From Polyangiaceae bacterium (GTDB lineage: Bacteria > Myxococcota_A > Polyangia > Polyangiales > Polyangiaceae), in the NCBI GenBank assembly GCA_025353725.1, contig JANXOF010000044.1, positions 98,100 to 162,099 on the forward strand: a stretch of 64,000 nt of DNA, written 5' to 3'. Below the pieces are notes generated by a model, which did no database searches, had not been told where the DNA came from, and saw only the letters and a program-made list of their open reading frames with translations. Position numbers and translations under genes: made by a program. The number at the start of each line of letters is the position of its first letter. The first letter of the stretch is position 1. Of the stretch, positions 34,362 to 43,567 are shown in pieces.

Positions 34362-35666
34362 ATGAGTTTACCCGTCACTCCGGTCGCCGTCGCCCTTGCT
34401 TCCGCGGCGCTCGGCTCGCTGTTCGCAAGTGCGGATGCGGCCTTGATGTCTCTCCCGGAAGCACGCTTGCAGCTTCTCGTCGACGGGGGCGAGCGCGCAT
34501 TTGTCGTCTACGCGGCAGACCGACTCGGCCTCCTTTCGCGATGGCTCGTGGCCCGGGTCGTCGCGCTGAGCCTTGCGTCGGTGATGCTCGCACGCGCCCT
34601 CGACGAGGTGCTCGGACCTTTTAGCGCCTCCCTCGTGGCCGTCACGGGCGCGGTCACGGTCTACGCCACGTGCACGGAGATTCTTGTGACGCTCGCGCGC
34701 CGGCGTCCCGAAGACGTAGGCCGGTGGGGGCTTCGCTGGCTGAAACCGCTCGAGTGGGCCGTATTTCCACTCGCCGTACCGCTCGCCGTGCTGGGCCGTT
34801 GGGTGGGTCAGCAGGTTCCCGAAAGCCTCACGGCCGCCGACGCGAGGCTCACGGAGACCGAGGTTGAGTGGCTCGTCGATCAAGGAGAGAAGGCTGGAGC
34901 TCTCGAAAAAGAGCCCGCGACCATGATCCGCAACGTGCTCGACTTCAAGCATTTGACGGCCAAAAAAGTGATGATTCCGCGGCGACGCGTGTCGAGCGTG
35001 GACGCGTCGATGTCGCTCGCCCAAGTACTCGACTACGTCCGAAACGAAGGACACTCGCGCTATCCAGTTTATCGAGATTCCCTCGATAACGTCGTCGGCC
35101 TGCTCTACGTCAAAGATCTTTTCGAAGTCGTCGGTGCCGGCAAGCTCCACGAGACGTCGCTCGAGCGCATCACCCGCAAGCCCGTTCTTTTCTTCGCCGA
35201 GACGCAATCCGCGCTCAGCGTCCTTCGTGAGATGCGAAGCAAGCGCGTTCACCTCGCGGTCGTGAGCGACGAGTTCGGTGGTACGGGGGGCGTCGTCACC
35301 CTCGGGGACGTTATCGAGGAAATCGTCGGCGAAATTCGGGACGAATACGACGCCGAGGACACGGCGCCGTTCGAGAAGCTCGCGGAGGGACGCTTCGTCG
35401 CGGACGCCGCGATTCCGCTCGTGGAGTTGGAGGTGCATCTCGGTCGGAAGCTGCCGGAAGACGCCGCGTTTGAGTCACTCGGTGGCCTCGTGGTGCATCG
35501 CGCCGGGCGCGTTCCGGACGTCGGAGCTACGGTGTCAATCGACGGCTACGACCTCATCGTTCGTGAGGCCGACGAGACCCGCGTAGTGAAGGTCGAAATC
35601 GTGCGCGTGACGTCGAGCGTCGCGCCATCGGTTGAAGCTTCCGCGAGAGGCACAGAGACGAAGTGA
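34362..35666 (+). CDS. CNNM/CBS-domain transporter-like protein (CorC/HlyC type)
   Basis: 434 residues in the order CNNM membrane domain (about 1-150; begins VTPVAVALASAALGSLFASADAAL), a CBS pair (about 195-325; MIPRRRVSSVD, GHSRYPVYRD, VVGLLYVKDLF, VSDEFGGTGGVVTLGDVIEEIVGEI), then the CorC_HlyC C-terminal domain (about 345-425). Members are implicated in Mg2+/Co2+ efflux or membrane integrity; the older name 'hemolysin' is misleading. The downstream gene's GTG overlaps this stop. Confidence 0.9.
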   Translation: MSLPVTPVAVALASAALGSLFASADAALMSLPEARLQLLVDGGERAFVVYAADRLGLLSRWLVARVVALSLASVMLARALDEVLGPFSASLVAVTGAVTVYATCTEILVTLARRRPEDVGRWGLRWLKPLEWAVFPLAVPLAVLGRWVGQQVPESLTAADARLTETEVEWLVDQGEKAGALEKEPATMIRNVLDFKHLTAKKVMIPRRRVSSVDASMSLAQVLDYVRNEGHSRYPVYRDSLDNVVGLLYVKDLFEVVGAGKLHETSLERITRKPVLFFAETQSALSVLREMRSKRVHLAVVSDEFGGTGGVVTLGDVIEEIVGEIRDEYDAEDTAPFEKLAEGRFVADAAIPLVELEVHLGRKLPEDAAFESLGGLVVHRAGRVPDVGATVSIDGYDLIVREADETRVVKVEIVRVTSSVAPSVEASARGTETK

Positions 35667-36103
35667 GCACGGTGCCGCCTGAGAATTTTTCGCGGCTTCC
35701 CGCGGTCGCGTCTGTCCGTCTTGTCTGCACGTTGCCCCGCGACTCACGCGAGCAAAGCCTCATGCCGTTTGGCGCCGAGGTAACCCATGACGCGCCCGCG
35801 CTCGCCGTCGTGGTGACTTTCTCCGAAGCCCTCGACATCAAAAATCTCGCGGACGCCCTGCCGGATCCCGACGCGCTCGAAGCCGCGACGCTCGTTTTCG
35901 TCCTCCCGTACGTCGCCACGGCGCCGTCGCTCGTGAGCCGTCTTTTTGCAACGTTTGGTGTCGACCAACGGCCGAAAGTCTCGCGCGAACTTCGCGCTTC
36001 AGCCCTTGTCGCGCGCGGATTTGTGCGTGTGGGCGCCGGCACGGATCCCGCCACGCGTCTTGATCTCGCCTGGGGCTACGCACCTGATGAAGACAGTGCG
36101 TAG
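35663..36103 (+). CDS. Small protein of unknown function coupled to the CorC-like gene
   Basis: 146-residue soluble protein. GTG start overlaps the CNNM/CBS stop by 4 bases, arguing for co-translation. Visible pattern: beta-strand VRLVCTLPRD, hydrophobic strand LAVVVTFSEAL, helix IKNLADALPDPDALEAA, strand TLVFVLPYVATA, then LVSRLFATFGVDQRPKVSREL. No known domain or metal motif. It converges on the next gene with a 17-bp gap. Confidence 0.7.
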   Translation: MSTVPPENFSRLPAVASVRLVCTLPRDSREQSLMPFGAEVTHDAPALAVVVTFSEALDIKNLADALPDPDALEAATLVFVLPYVATAPSLVSRLFATFGVDQRPKVSRELRASALVARGFVRVGAGTDPATRLDLAWGYAPDEDSA

Positions 36104-36120
36104 CCTTCGCGCGGAGGCGC

Positions 36121-37293
36121 CTACTGAACTCTTATGAGGCTCGCGGCGAGCTTATCGGCGCGATCGGTGAGTCCCGGCTTTGACTCCGTTACGACGTCGC
36201 CGCCTGGAGCCGCCTGCTCACCCCGGATGTCATTGAGAACTCGGCCGAGCTGGCTGCCGAGCTGCGCGATCGAGCCCGCCGTTTCGCTGGGGCACGCGGC
36301 CTCGATGGACTTCGGCAAGACGTAAACGGCCGACGGCTTGTCCAAGTTCCCGGTCGCGTACTTCGGCGCGGAGATGCTTTGCCGCGTGATGGGATCGGTC
36401 GCCGTGAATTCCGCGGGCAACGCAATGGCGCTCGGATTGGCCGCCTCGATGGGCTTTTGCAATTGCGCGAGCATGGCAAACGGATTCTTCGCCGGATCCT
36501 GCTTGCCGAAGAACACGACGAAGTTGATGCTCGTTTTCTGGCCCGAGGCGAGCTGCTCGAGGATGGGCTTTTGGAGACGCTGGAGCAGCCCGACCACCGC
36601 CGACTTGCGATCGTTGAGCGCTTGAACCTGCGTGATGTACTCGATGAGCGTTGAGGTGGTCTCCTGCGGAAACCCGCTAAAGCGCACACCCGCAAGCTTG
36701 TTGCCGTCGAAGTCTACGTTGATCGCGCTGAGCTCTTTGGCGAGGCCTTCGGGGAACTTCTTGTCCTTGAAAAGACTGCTCCGCCCGGCGTCGATCTTGT
36801 CCGCGATGGTCTTCAGTTGGTCCCGCGACTTCGTCACGTCCGACGCGAGCGACTTTGCGTCGTTGACGGATTTCTGGCGGCCCTTGCTGGTTTCGAGGGC
36901 GCCCCCCGCGATGTACCCAATCGCGCCGACGACGCCCGCGACGACCAGACCCGCGAGAAGCCCTTGCTTCCGTGCGCCCCGACGAGCCTCCTGGACCGTC
37001 AGTTCGTCGACCTCGATGCGCTGAGGCTGAGGCGGCTGCGCCCGTGACGTGGCTCCCGGCGAACTGTAGGGGTTCGCGGGATCCACCGACGACTTCCCGA
37101 ACGCTGGGGGCGGCCCGACGGGCATGCCGGGCGGAGGCGGCAACGCTCCGGGAGCAGGCGGGGCTACGCTACCCACGCCGCTCGACGAAGACAGTGGAGG
37201 CGCTGGAATTCCCCCGACAGGCGGCGCGACGCCACCCGCCCCTTTGCCTAGGCGCGCTTTCAGATCGATTTTCGGCTTCTTCTCTTCGGCCAT
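36121..37293 (-). CDS. Single-pass membrane protein with Pro-rich N-terminus, unknown function
   Basis: 390 residues. Residues 1-95 are Pro/Gly/Ala-rich and disordered; one membrane helix follows (about 110-130, GLLAGLVVAGVVGAIGYIAGG). The rest is exported, with a coiled-coil-like stretch (SVNDAKSLASDVTKSRDQLKTIADKI, about 140-166) and a mixed domain rich in Gln/Lys (QVQALNDRKSAVVGLLQRL; FVVFFGKQDPAKNPF). Type II topology is expected. No family recognised; domain order resembles conserved myxobacterial hypothetical proteins. Confidence 0.72.
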   Translation of the reverse strand: MAEEKKPKIDLKARLGKGAGGVAPPVGGIPAPPLSSSSGVGSVAPPAPGALPPPPGMPVGPPPAFGKSSVDPANPYSSPGATSRAQPPQPQRIEVDELTVQEARRGARKQGLLAGLVVAGVVGAIGYIAGGALETSKGRQKSVNDAKSLASDVTKSRDQLKTIADKIDAGRSSLFKDKKFPEGLAKELSAINVDFDGNKLAGVRFSGFPQETTSTLIEYITQVQALNDRKSAVVGLLQRLQKPILEQLASGQKTSINFVVFFGKQDPAKNPFAMLAQLQKPIEAANPSAIALPAEFTATDPITRQSISAPKYATGNLDKPSAVYVLPKSIEAACPSETAGSIAQLGSQLGRVLNDIRGEQAAPGGDVVTESKPGLTDRADKLAASLIRVQ

Positions 37294-37564
37294 CGAGCCC
37301 CTCGAACCGCTCGAAAAACGGTCAGTCCATACGTCATGCTAAACGAAGCGGGCTCCAGGCTAATGATTTGCATGAAGCAACGCAAACAAGCTGGAAGGCG
37401 AATACGCCTTCGGATCGCTCCCGGCACACCTCGGAACACACGTCGAACCAAACCCCGAGCCGCACGTTGGCCACTCGACCGAGCAGGAGACGCGCGCCTT
37501 TCGTTTGCCTTGCGTACACTTTCGCACCACCACAAAGGCAGTCCGGAAGGTAAGGTTTGACCCC

Positions 37565-38173
37565 GTGCGCGTCCTCGTTATCGACAACTACGACTCTTTT
37601 ACGTTCAACCTCGTCCAGTACCTCGGCGAGCTCGGCGCAACCGCCATCGTCGTAAAAAACGACCTCATCAATGTAGCTGGGATCGAGGCGCATCGCGTTG
37701 ACGGCGTTCTCATCTCCCCCGGGCCGTGCACCCCCAACGACGCCGGGATCTCGCTCGAGGCCGTCCTTGCGGTCACCGTGCCCGTGCTTGGCGTATGCCT
37801 TGGGCACCAAGCGATAGGTCAAGCGTTTGGCGGCCGTGTCGTGCGCGCCGGCCGGTTAATGCACGGAAAGACGTCGCCTATCCACCACGACGGGGGCGGC
37901 GTCTTTGCCGGGCTTCCGTCGCCGTTCGTGGCGACACGCTATCATTCTCTGCTCGTCGAACGCGCTTCGCTGCCCACGTGCCTGACCGTCACGGCGTGGA
38001 CGGAGGAGGGGGAAATCATGGGCCTGCGGCACAGCGATCGCCCCATCGAGGGCGTTCAGTTTCATCCGGAGAGCATCCTCACGACCCATGGCAAGGAGCT
38101 GCTCGGAAACTGGGTGAAACGGCTGGCGAACGCGAAGCTACCGCAGGGCGAACGTGAGAGCGCGGGAACGTGA
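37565..38173 (+). CDS. trpG: Anthranilate / aminodeoxychorismate synthase glutamine amidotransferase
   Basis: Class I glutaminase subunit, 202 residues, providing ammonia for anthranilate (and possibly 4-amino-4-deoxychorismate) formation. Visible: [18 protein letters not shown] at the start, oxyanion-region [11 protein letters not shown], nucleophile Cys in [19 protein letters not shown] (about 80), and the His-x-Glu of [12 protein letters not shown] (about 172-174). GTG start chosen because the family begins exactly here. No trpE or pabB partner is in the window. Stop overlaps trpD (GTGA). Confidence 0.94.
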   Translation: MRVLVIDNYDSFTFNLVQYLGELGATAIVVKNDLINVAGIEAHRVDGVLISPGPCTPNDAGISLEAVLAVTVPVLGVCLGHQAIGQAFGGRVVRAGRLMHGKTSPIHHDGGGVFAGLPSPFVATRYHSLLVERASLPTCLTVTAWTEEGEIMGLRHSDRPIEGVQFHPESILTTHGKELLGNWVKRLANAKLPQGERESAGT

Positions 38174-39222
38174 GTCGAGCCGACGAAACGCACGAGGCGT
38201 CTTTCCCCGCCGTTTTAGCAAAAATCGAGTCGCGTACGCTCGAGCCAACCGACGTCGGGCATGCCTTCCGCGCGATTCTCGCGGGCACGTGGAGCTCGGT
38301 TCAAATCGGCGCCTTTGCCGTCACGCTTCGCCAGCACGGTGAGACCGCCGCGATGATTTTCGCCGCGGCCGAGGCCCTTCGCGCGGTCATGACTTCCGTC
38401 GATCACGGCCTCGATGTCGTGGTGGACACGTGCGGCACCGGGGGCGACGGCGCCCACACGCTGAATATTTCGACCGCCGCGGCGATTGTCCTCGCGGGGT
38501 GCGGCCTCGTCGTCGCGAAGCACGGCAACCGTTCGGTTTCGAGTCGCTGCGGCAGCGCGGACGTCGTCGAGGCACTCGGCATCCCGATAGACCTCGAGCC
38601 TTCGCGTCACGCTGACGTGTTGCGCGAGGCGCGCATGACCTTTTTGATGGCGCCGGCGCACCATCCGGCGCTTCGACACGCGGCGCAGGCACGACGCGAA
38701 CTCGGGGTGCGGACCATTTTCAACGCGCTCGGACCGCTCGTGAACCCAGCCCGGGCGACGCATCAACTCGTGGGTGTCTACGACGACGCGCTCAGGCCAA
38801 GCATGGCCGCAGCGCTCGGTCGCCTCGGGGTGCGGCGCGCGTGGGTCGTTAGGAGCGACGACGGCCTCGACGAAATCAGCCCGGCCGGTCCCACCCGCGT
38901 GAGCGTTCTCGAGGACGGACGCGTCACCGAACGCGTGGTCACGCCCGACGACTTCGGCCTTGCACCTGTCGCGCTCGCGTCGCTGCAGGCCGCGGGGGAG
39001 GCTTCAGGCAACGCGGCGGCGATCGTCGCGATGCTCGAAGGTGAGCCACACCCCGCGACGTCCGCCGTGATTTTGAATGCCGCCGCCGCACTGTCTCTCG
39101 TTCGCGGGGGCGACCTGCCAGCGTGTGCCGAAGAGGCGCGCCGCGCGCTCGCTTCGGGTCAGGCAAGAGCGGCGCTCGAAACGTGGCGGCAGGTCGCACG
39201 TCGCACGCGAGCGCGGCCATGA
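38170..39222 (+). CDS. trpD: Anthranilate phosphoribosyltransferase
   Basis: Second step of tryptophan synthesis: anthranilate + PRPP to phosphoribosyl-anthranilate. 350 residues with the PRPP/Mg loop [17 protein letters not shown] (about 86-102), the [21 protein letters not shown] segment (about 116-136), [10 protein letters not shown] (about 187) and the conserved SDDGLDEIS (about 235). Normal length. GTG start coupled to trpG; its stop overlaps trpC. Confidence 0.96.
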   Translation: MSRADETHEASFPAVLAKIESRTLEPTDVGHAFRAILAGTWSSVQIGAFAVTLRQHGETAAMIFAAAEALRAVMTSVDHGLDVVVDTCGTGGDGAHTLNISTAAAIVLAGCGLVVAKHGNRSVSSRCGSADVVEALGIPIDLEPSRHADVLREARMTFLMAPAHHPALRHAAQARRELGVRTIFNALGPLVNPARATHQLVGVYDDALRPSMAAALGRLGVRRAWVVRSDDGLDEISPAGPTRVSVLEDGRVTERVVTPDDFGLAPVALASLQAAGEASGNAAAIVAMLEGEPHPATSAVILNAAAALSLVRGGDLPACAEEARRALASGQARAALETWRQVARRTRARP

Positions 39223-40019
39223 GCGGCGTGCTTGCCGCCATCGTCGCGTCGAAAATGCGTGAGATTCACGACCTCGCGCGGCAACCGTGCACGCTGCGGG
39301 TGCCCGTAGGCCCACGCGGAAACGTCGCCGCCGCGCTGCGACGCTCAGCGGACCAACCCCTTCGCCTGATCGCTGAAAATAAGCTCAAAAGTCCGAGTGC
39401 AGGGCGCCTCTCCAGCGCGCTCACGGCCGCCGAACGCGCCGTGCACTACGCCGAAGCGGGCGCTGCGATGGTGAGCATCCTCTGCGACACGCCCTTCTTC
39501 GGCGGATCGTGGCAAGACGTGACCGATGCGCGACGCGCGCTCGAGGCGGCAGGCTACGCCACTCCCGTACTCGCGAAAGAGTTCGTCCTTGATCCGCGTC
39601 AAGTGCTCGAAGCGAGTCGCGCGGGAGCCGACGCCGTTCTCCTCATTGCCCGAATCCTCGACCGCGAAAAACTTTCGTACCTCCACGCAATGGCCGTGAA
39701 CTTAGGCCTGGAGCCGCTCGTCGAGGTGGTGACCGACGAGGAGCTCGCGTGGGCCGTCGAGGCGGGAGCGAAGCTTATTGGCGTCAACGCGCGTGACCTT
39801 GACACGCTGGTGATGGACGCTGAGCGCGCGCGCTCAGTGCTTGGGGCGATCCCTGAAGCCTGTGTGTCGCTCTACCTTTCGGGCGTCAAAGGCCCCGACG
39901 ACGTAAAAACGGTAGCTCAAACACGCGCGCACGCGGCACTCGTCGGAGAGACACTCATGCGTGAAGACGACCCGCGCCCTCACCTTCGAGCCATGGCGGC
40001 GGCGGCCGGTCTCGGATGA
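39219..40019 (+). CDS. trpC: Indole-3-glycerol-phosphate synthase
   Basis: TIM-barrel enzyme converting carboxyphenylaminodeoxyribulose phosphate to indoleglycerol phosphate; 266 residues. The N-terminal helix AAIVASKMREIHDLA is typical. Catalytic region: LIAENKLKSPSAG (family ..AEIKKASPSKG, Lys retained), SILCDTPFFGGS, VLAKEFVLDPRQVLEARS-like helix, ADAVLLIARIL, LVEVVTDEEL, IGVNARDLDTL and SGVKGPDDV. In the first motif 'NKLKSPSAG' departs slightly from consensus. ATG overlaps the trpD stop as ATGA. trpA, trpB and trpF are not in this window. Confidence 0.93.
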   Translation: MSGVLAAIVASKMREIHDLARQPCTLRVPVGPRGNVAAALRRSADQPLRLIAENKLKSPSAGRLSSALTAAERAVHYAEAGAAMVSILCDTPFFGGSWQDVTDARRALEAAGYATPVLAKEFVLDPRQVLEASRAGADAVLLIARILDREKLSYLHAMAVNLGLEPLVEVVTDEELAWAVEAGAKLIGVNARDLDTLVMDAERARSVLGAIPEACVSLYLSGVKGPDDVKTVAQTRAHAALVGETLMREDDPRPHLRAMAAAAGLG

Positions 40020-40065
40020 TCGCTACAATCCTGCATTTCTGTAGCTGGCCACCTACCATGCGCGC

Positions 40066-40995
40066 GTGAACCACGTCGCAGCGGCCGAATCGGGAGTCGG
40101 ACTCGGGCTCGATGTGTGGATCGACAGCTACCTAGATCATCTTCGGGTCGAGCGTGGGCTCGCGAGCAATACGATCGAATCGTACGCCCGAGACCTCGGC
40201 GAAGTAGCGCGGCACGCAGGCGAGGCCGCGGTCGCTGACGTCCGCCGCCTCGATGGTGAGGTGGTCCTCGCGTTCGTGATTTCGGGATCGCGGCGGGGCA
40301 AGTCCGCCCGATCGAGCGCACGGCAGCTTTCGGCCATGCGCGGTTTTTTCAAATTTCTCGTACGCGAACGGGCCATCGAAACCGACCCGACCGAGCTCGT
40401 CGAGCGACCGAAAGTCGCGCGCAAGCTGCCGCGGTTTCTCTCCTACGAGGAGGTGTCGCTCCTGCTCGCGACGCCGCCGCTCGACACCGCGCGCGGCTTG
40501 CGTGACAGCGCGATGATCCACCTTCTCTACGCCTCAGGCCTGCGTGTGTCGGAGCTCTGTTCGCTCACGTTGGGGTCACTCGATCGCAACGTGGGAACGG
40601 TCTCGCCCCTCGGTAAAGGCAGCAAGCGTCGCATCGTTCCGGTAGGGCAAGTTGCCCTCGAACGCATCGATGCTTACCTAACCCTCGTCCGCGTTCACGC
40701 GAAGGGCGCTTTGGTCGACCCTCATCTTTTTCTTTCGCCACGAGGGAAACGCTTTACGCGTCAGGGACTTTGGAAACTGCTCAAAGCGTATGCCCGCCGG
40801 GCAGGTATCGCGACGCCGATTTCGCCTCACAAGCTTCGGCATTCGTTCGCGACGCACCTTCTCAGTGGCGGCGCAGATTTACGCGCGGTGCAAGCGATGC
40901 TCGGTCACGCGGACTTGGGAACCACGGAAATTTACACGCGCGTCGCGCAGGACCATATCCGTGCATCTTACAACAAGGCGCACCCACGTGCGTAA
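40066..40995 (+). CDS. xerC: Tyrosine recombinase XerC/XerD
   Basis: Site-specific recombinase that resolves chromosome dimers at dif. The 309-residue protein has an N-terminal SAM-like domain (VWIDSYLDHLRVERGLASNT) and a catalytic domain with the full set: Arg 160 (ASGLRVSEL), Lys 184 (PLGKGSKRR), His 256 and Arg 259 (PHKLRHSFATHLL), His 281 (MLGHADLG) and nucleophile Tyr 290 (TEIYTRV). XerC versus XerD cannot be settled by eye. GTG start, 46 bp after trpC. A normal chromosomal Xer rather than an element integrase, since nothing mobile surrounds it. Confidence 0.93.
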   Translation: MNHVAAAESGVGLGLDVWIDSYLDHLRVERGLASNTIESYARDLGEVARHAGEAAVADVRRLDGEVVLAFVISGSRRGKSARSSARQLSAMRGFFKFLVRERAIETDPTELVERPKVARKLPRFLSYEEVSLLLATPPLDTARGLRDSAMIHLLYASGLRVSELCSLTLGSLDRNVGTVSPLGKGSKRRIVPVGQVALERIDAYLTLVRVHAKGALVDPHLFLSPRGKRFTRQGLWKLLKAYARRAGIATPISPHKLRHSFATHLLSGGADLRAVQAMLGHADLGTTEIYTRVAQDHIRASYNKAHPRA

Positions 40996-41065
40996 ACTCG
41001 AGGCGCGTACGACTGCGGCCTCGAGTCCGGCACGACACCGCCGTGCCGCGCGGCGGTCGTAAACG

Positions 41066-42235
41066 TTAGCGCCTTCGGCGAGCGATCAAGAGCGCGCCTA
41101 GCGCGAGAGCCAACCCCGCCCCTGCCCCGGTCGCGACCGAAGTGGGCATGGGCGTCAGGCTGCAGCCCGAAGTCGAGGCATCGAGCGCAACGTCGTCCAC
41201 GGGGCTCGCGCTGGTTGCGCCCGAGCCTTTTCCGCCGTTCGTGGACGCGCCGCCATTTGGGTCCGTGCCTCCCCCTTCCGAACCTGGCGTGACCGATGCG
41301 CCCGCGTCTCCTGCGGACGGCGCGCACGTCGATACACCGCGCAAAACACCGGCGATCTCCGCGTCGCCATCGACGGCCGCCACCGCAAGTGCGGCGCTCG
41401 CCGCGGCGTCGTTGGCGAGATGCGAAAGAAAGAACGCCGTCGCATAATGGGCATACACGGCCTGACGCGTGGGGCTCGCCGCGCCCCCGCAACCGATGGC
41501 ACAAAGAAAGCCTCGGTCCGCATTTTCGCCATCGCAGTGGGTCGAACCTTTGACGTCAAACGCGAGCATGGACCCCTTGGTCGTCTTCGCGAACGGTCGC
41601 CATCCCGCTTGGTTGTTACAGCCCCCTGGGCCCGCGAAGAGCGAGAGCACGGGCGAGCACAGACTCGCGTACGCAGCCTTGCCGATAGCGTCGCGATCGA
41701 CCGGGTCGAACAGGACGGTCGCCGCGGGGTTGAGCTTCTTGGAAGCCACCGTCGTCGCAAGTCCGCCCGCGCTGTGTCCCTCAAGTCCGAAACCGCCGGC
41801 GGCGACGTTCTCGCGCGAGGCGAGCGGCCCTTGAAGCTTTGTGACGAGGGCCTCTATCAACGCGGCGTTGGCGGGAATGTCTGGAGCAAAGCCCGCAAAC
41901 GTCGGTACGGCGACCACGAACCCCCAACTTGCGAAGTGCTTCGCCCAGCCGAGCTGGTTGTCGCCGGTGGCCGAAAACCCATGGCTCGCTATCAGGAGCG
42001 GATAGGGGCCGCCCGTGACCGGCGCCACGAGGCGCGTCGACGAATCCAAGGTTTTCACAGCTACAGCTTTTGTCCCCGCAACTCCGTAGGCGCGCGCGGC
42101 GTGCGCCTCGTCGGGTACAAGGGTGAGCGCGGCAAAACTCGCAATCCCCGCGATGGCGACGCACGTGCGGCGGGCGCGCGTGGCATGAGAATCGACGTTG
42201 ACTCGAGGGTAGGCGATCGAAGCAAGATCTTTCAT
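41066..42235 (-). CDS. Secreted alpha/beta hydrolase with MYXO-CTERM-type sorting tag
   Basis: 389-residue exported hydrolase, dienelactone-hydrolase/chlorophyllase-like. The start MKDLASIAYPR gives a signal region ending near AHAARAYG. Then LLIASHGFSATGDN (oxyanion loop), the nucleophile elbow GLEGHSAGG, and KGSTHCDG for the catalytic His region; a Cys-rich insert (CSPVLSLFAGPGGCNN; FLCAIGCGG) may form disulfides. The C-terminus has a Gly/Ser/Thr linker, then SGCSLTP..., a hydrophobic helix (GLALALGALLIA) and RRRR: a MYXO-CTERM tripartite tag. Substrate unknown. Confidence 0.85.
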   Translation of the reverse strand: MKDLASIAYPRVNVDSHATRARRTCVAIAGIASFAALTLVPDEAHAARAYGVAGTKAVAVKTLDSSTRLVAPVTGGPYPLLIASHGFSATGDNQLGWAKHFASWGFVVAVPTFAGFAPDIPANAALIEALVTKLQGPLASRENVAAGGFGLEGHSAGGLATTVASKKLNPAATVLFDPVDRDAIGKAAYASLCSPVLSLFAGPGGCNNQAGWRPFAKTTKGSMLAFDVKGSTHCDGENADRGFLCAIGCGGAASPTRQAVYAHYATAFFLSHLANDAAASAALAVAAVDGDAEIAGVLRGVSTCAPSAGDAGASVTPGSEGGGTDPNGGASTNGGKGSGATSASPVDDVALDASTSGCSLTPMPTSVATGAGAGLALALGALLIARRRR

Positions 42236-42375
42236 GGGCACGCACGCTCTGCGCAATTGGCGCCTATCGCAAGTCTCATCAACCCATTTCAAAGAGGACG
42301 CAGCGCGTCACGAGTCCTGCGCATTTCTCTGTCTGTGCACGGCCTCACCTTCGTGTAGCCTTCGCGTTTCGTACG

Positions 42376-43194
42376 ATGCATGCATCCTTCACGGTCATCG
42401 AACCGCTTGGCGTAGAGTCAGCTCTTGTCGTCGAAATCCCGCACGCGGGTTTGTTTGTCGACGGCCCGGCACTGGCTCGCCTCGATGCGCCCGCACGCAG
42501 CCTCGGCCGCGACGCCGATCTCTATGTCGACGATCTCTACACGGACGCCGCCACCGTCGGAGCTACTCTTTTGGTGTCTCATGTCTCGCGCTACGTTTGC
42601 GATTTGAACCGCAGCGAACGCGACCTCGACGCCGAGACGATCGAGGGAGCTCCGCCGCATGCGCGAGCCACGCGTGGCATCATTTGGCGTCTAACGAGCG
42701 ACGGTCACCGTGTGCTCGCCTCTCCCCTTCCGGCCGCCGAGTTCGAGCGCCGCCTCGCCACCTACTACCGTCCCTACCACCAGTCGCTCGCGGCCTTGCT
42801 CGAGCGAAAACGTGCGCGCTTCGGGTTTGCCGTTCTCCTCGCCGCGCACTCCATGCCGAGCGTCGATCGCTCAGCGAGCGGTGACGGACAACACGCGCGC
42901 GCCGACGTAGTCCCAGGTACGCGAGGACGAACAAGCGCATCGGGTACGTTCATTGATTGCGTGGACAGCCACGCGCGGCGCTCGGGCTTCTCTGTCAAGC
43001 ACGACGACCCCTATCAGGGCGGATACACAACGCAGCACTACGGACGCCCGGACCTCAATGTCCACGTCGTGCAAGTCGAGCTCGCGCGGCGTCTTTACAT
43101 GCACGAGCCGACGCTCTCGAAAACGGCCGATTTCGATCTCCTGCGCGCGTGGTGCACGGCCCTCGCAGAGTCTTTATCCACGGCTAAGCCCTAA
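42376..43194 (+). CDS. N-formylglutamate amidohydrolase family protein
   Basis: 272-residue member of the HutG/N-formylglutamate deformylase family (zinc-dependent; hydrolyses N-formyl-L-glutamate in histidine catabolism). Family features: VVEIPHAGLFVDG (metal His, about 18-30), RDADLYVDDLY (about 45-55), SRYVCDLNR-x3-D (about 70-85), TRGIIWRL, AAHSMPS (about 156-162) and DPYQGGYTTQHYGRP (about 213-227). No other hut genes are nearby, so the in vivo substrate may be another N-formyl amino acid. Confidence 0.9.
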   Translation: MHASFTVIEPLGVESALVVEIPHAGLFVDGPALARLDAPARSLGRDADLYVDDLYTDAATVGATLLVSHVSRYVCDLNRSERDLDAETIEGAPPHARATRGIIWRLTSDGHRVLASPLPAAEFERRLATYYRPYHQSLAALLERKRARFGFAVLLAAHSMPSVDRSASGDGQHARADVVPGTRGRTSASGTFIDCVDSHARRSGFSVKHDDPYQGGYTTQHYGRPDLNVHVVQVELARRLYMHEPTLSKTADFDLLRAWCTALAESLSTAKP

Positions 43195-43358
43195 CGCAAG
43201 ACGACTCCGTCCTGTGTGAATGCTACTCCGGCGGAGATTGAGAGAAGCTGCAGGTGCACGTTCGCGAACGGAATGAAGTGCGGGACAAAGAGCTGCGCGG
43301 ACGCAATGATGGCGGCGATTGCCAAGTACTGCGATAAATAGCGAAAGGCTTTTAGCAT
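43191..43358 (-). CDS. Candidate 55-aa small membrane protein
   Basis: A short open frame not overlapping any strong gene except 4 bases at the neighbouring stop. The product starts MLKAFRYLSQYL and contains one hydrophobic segment (AIAAIIASAQLFVPHFIPF) followed by a polar tail ending DGVVLR. Codon use is moderately G/C at third positions. Only a weak ribosome-binding site is visible. It could be a real single-pass small protein or chance. Confidence 0.35.
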   Translation of the reverse strand: MLKAFRYLSQYLAIAAIIASAQLFVPHFIPFANVHLQLLSISAGVAFTQDGVVLR

Positions 43359-43567
43359 TGCCGTGCCTGGAGGCCGCGCGCTTCGTTTTCGACGGATCTG
43401 TCGCAGGGTTCACCAGTGGCTCACCTCGCGTCAGCCATCCGTGATCCCACGGAGCGAATGTCCGACGGCGTGCCCTCGCCCAAATGCGCGTGATCAGCCG
43501 TACGACTTGTAAAACCCGTTACGGCGAGAGGGTGGCGTCATGTGGGCAAAGTGCTACCTCTTCCGCC

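Noticed and set aside
40066..40995. XerC-like gene as a mobile-element integrase
   Set aside because: Canonical Xer length and motifs, no flanking att repeats, tRNA target or cargo genes.
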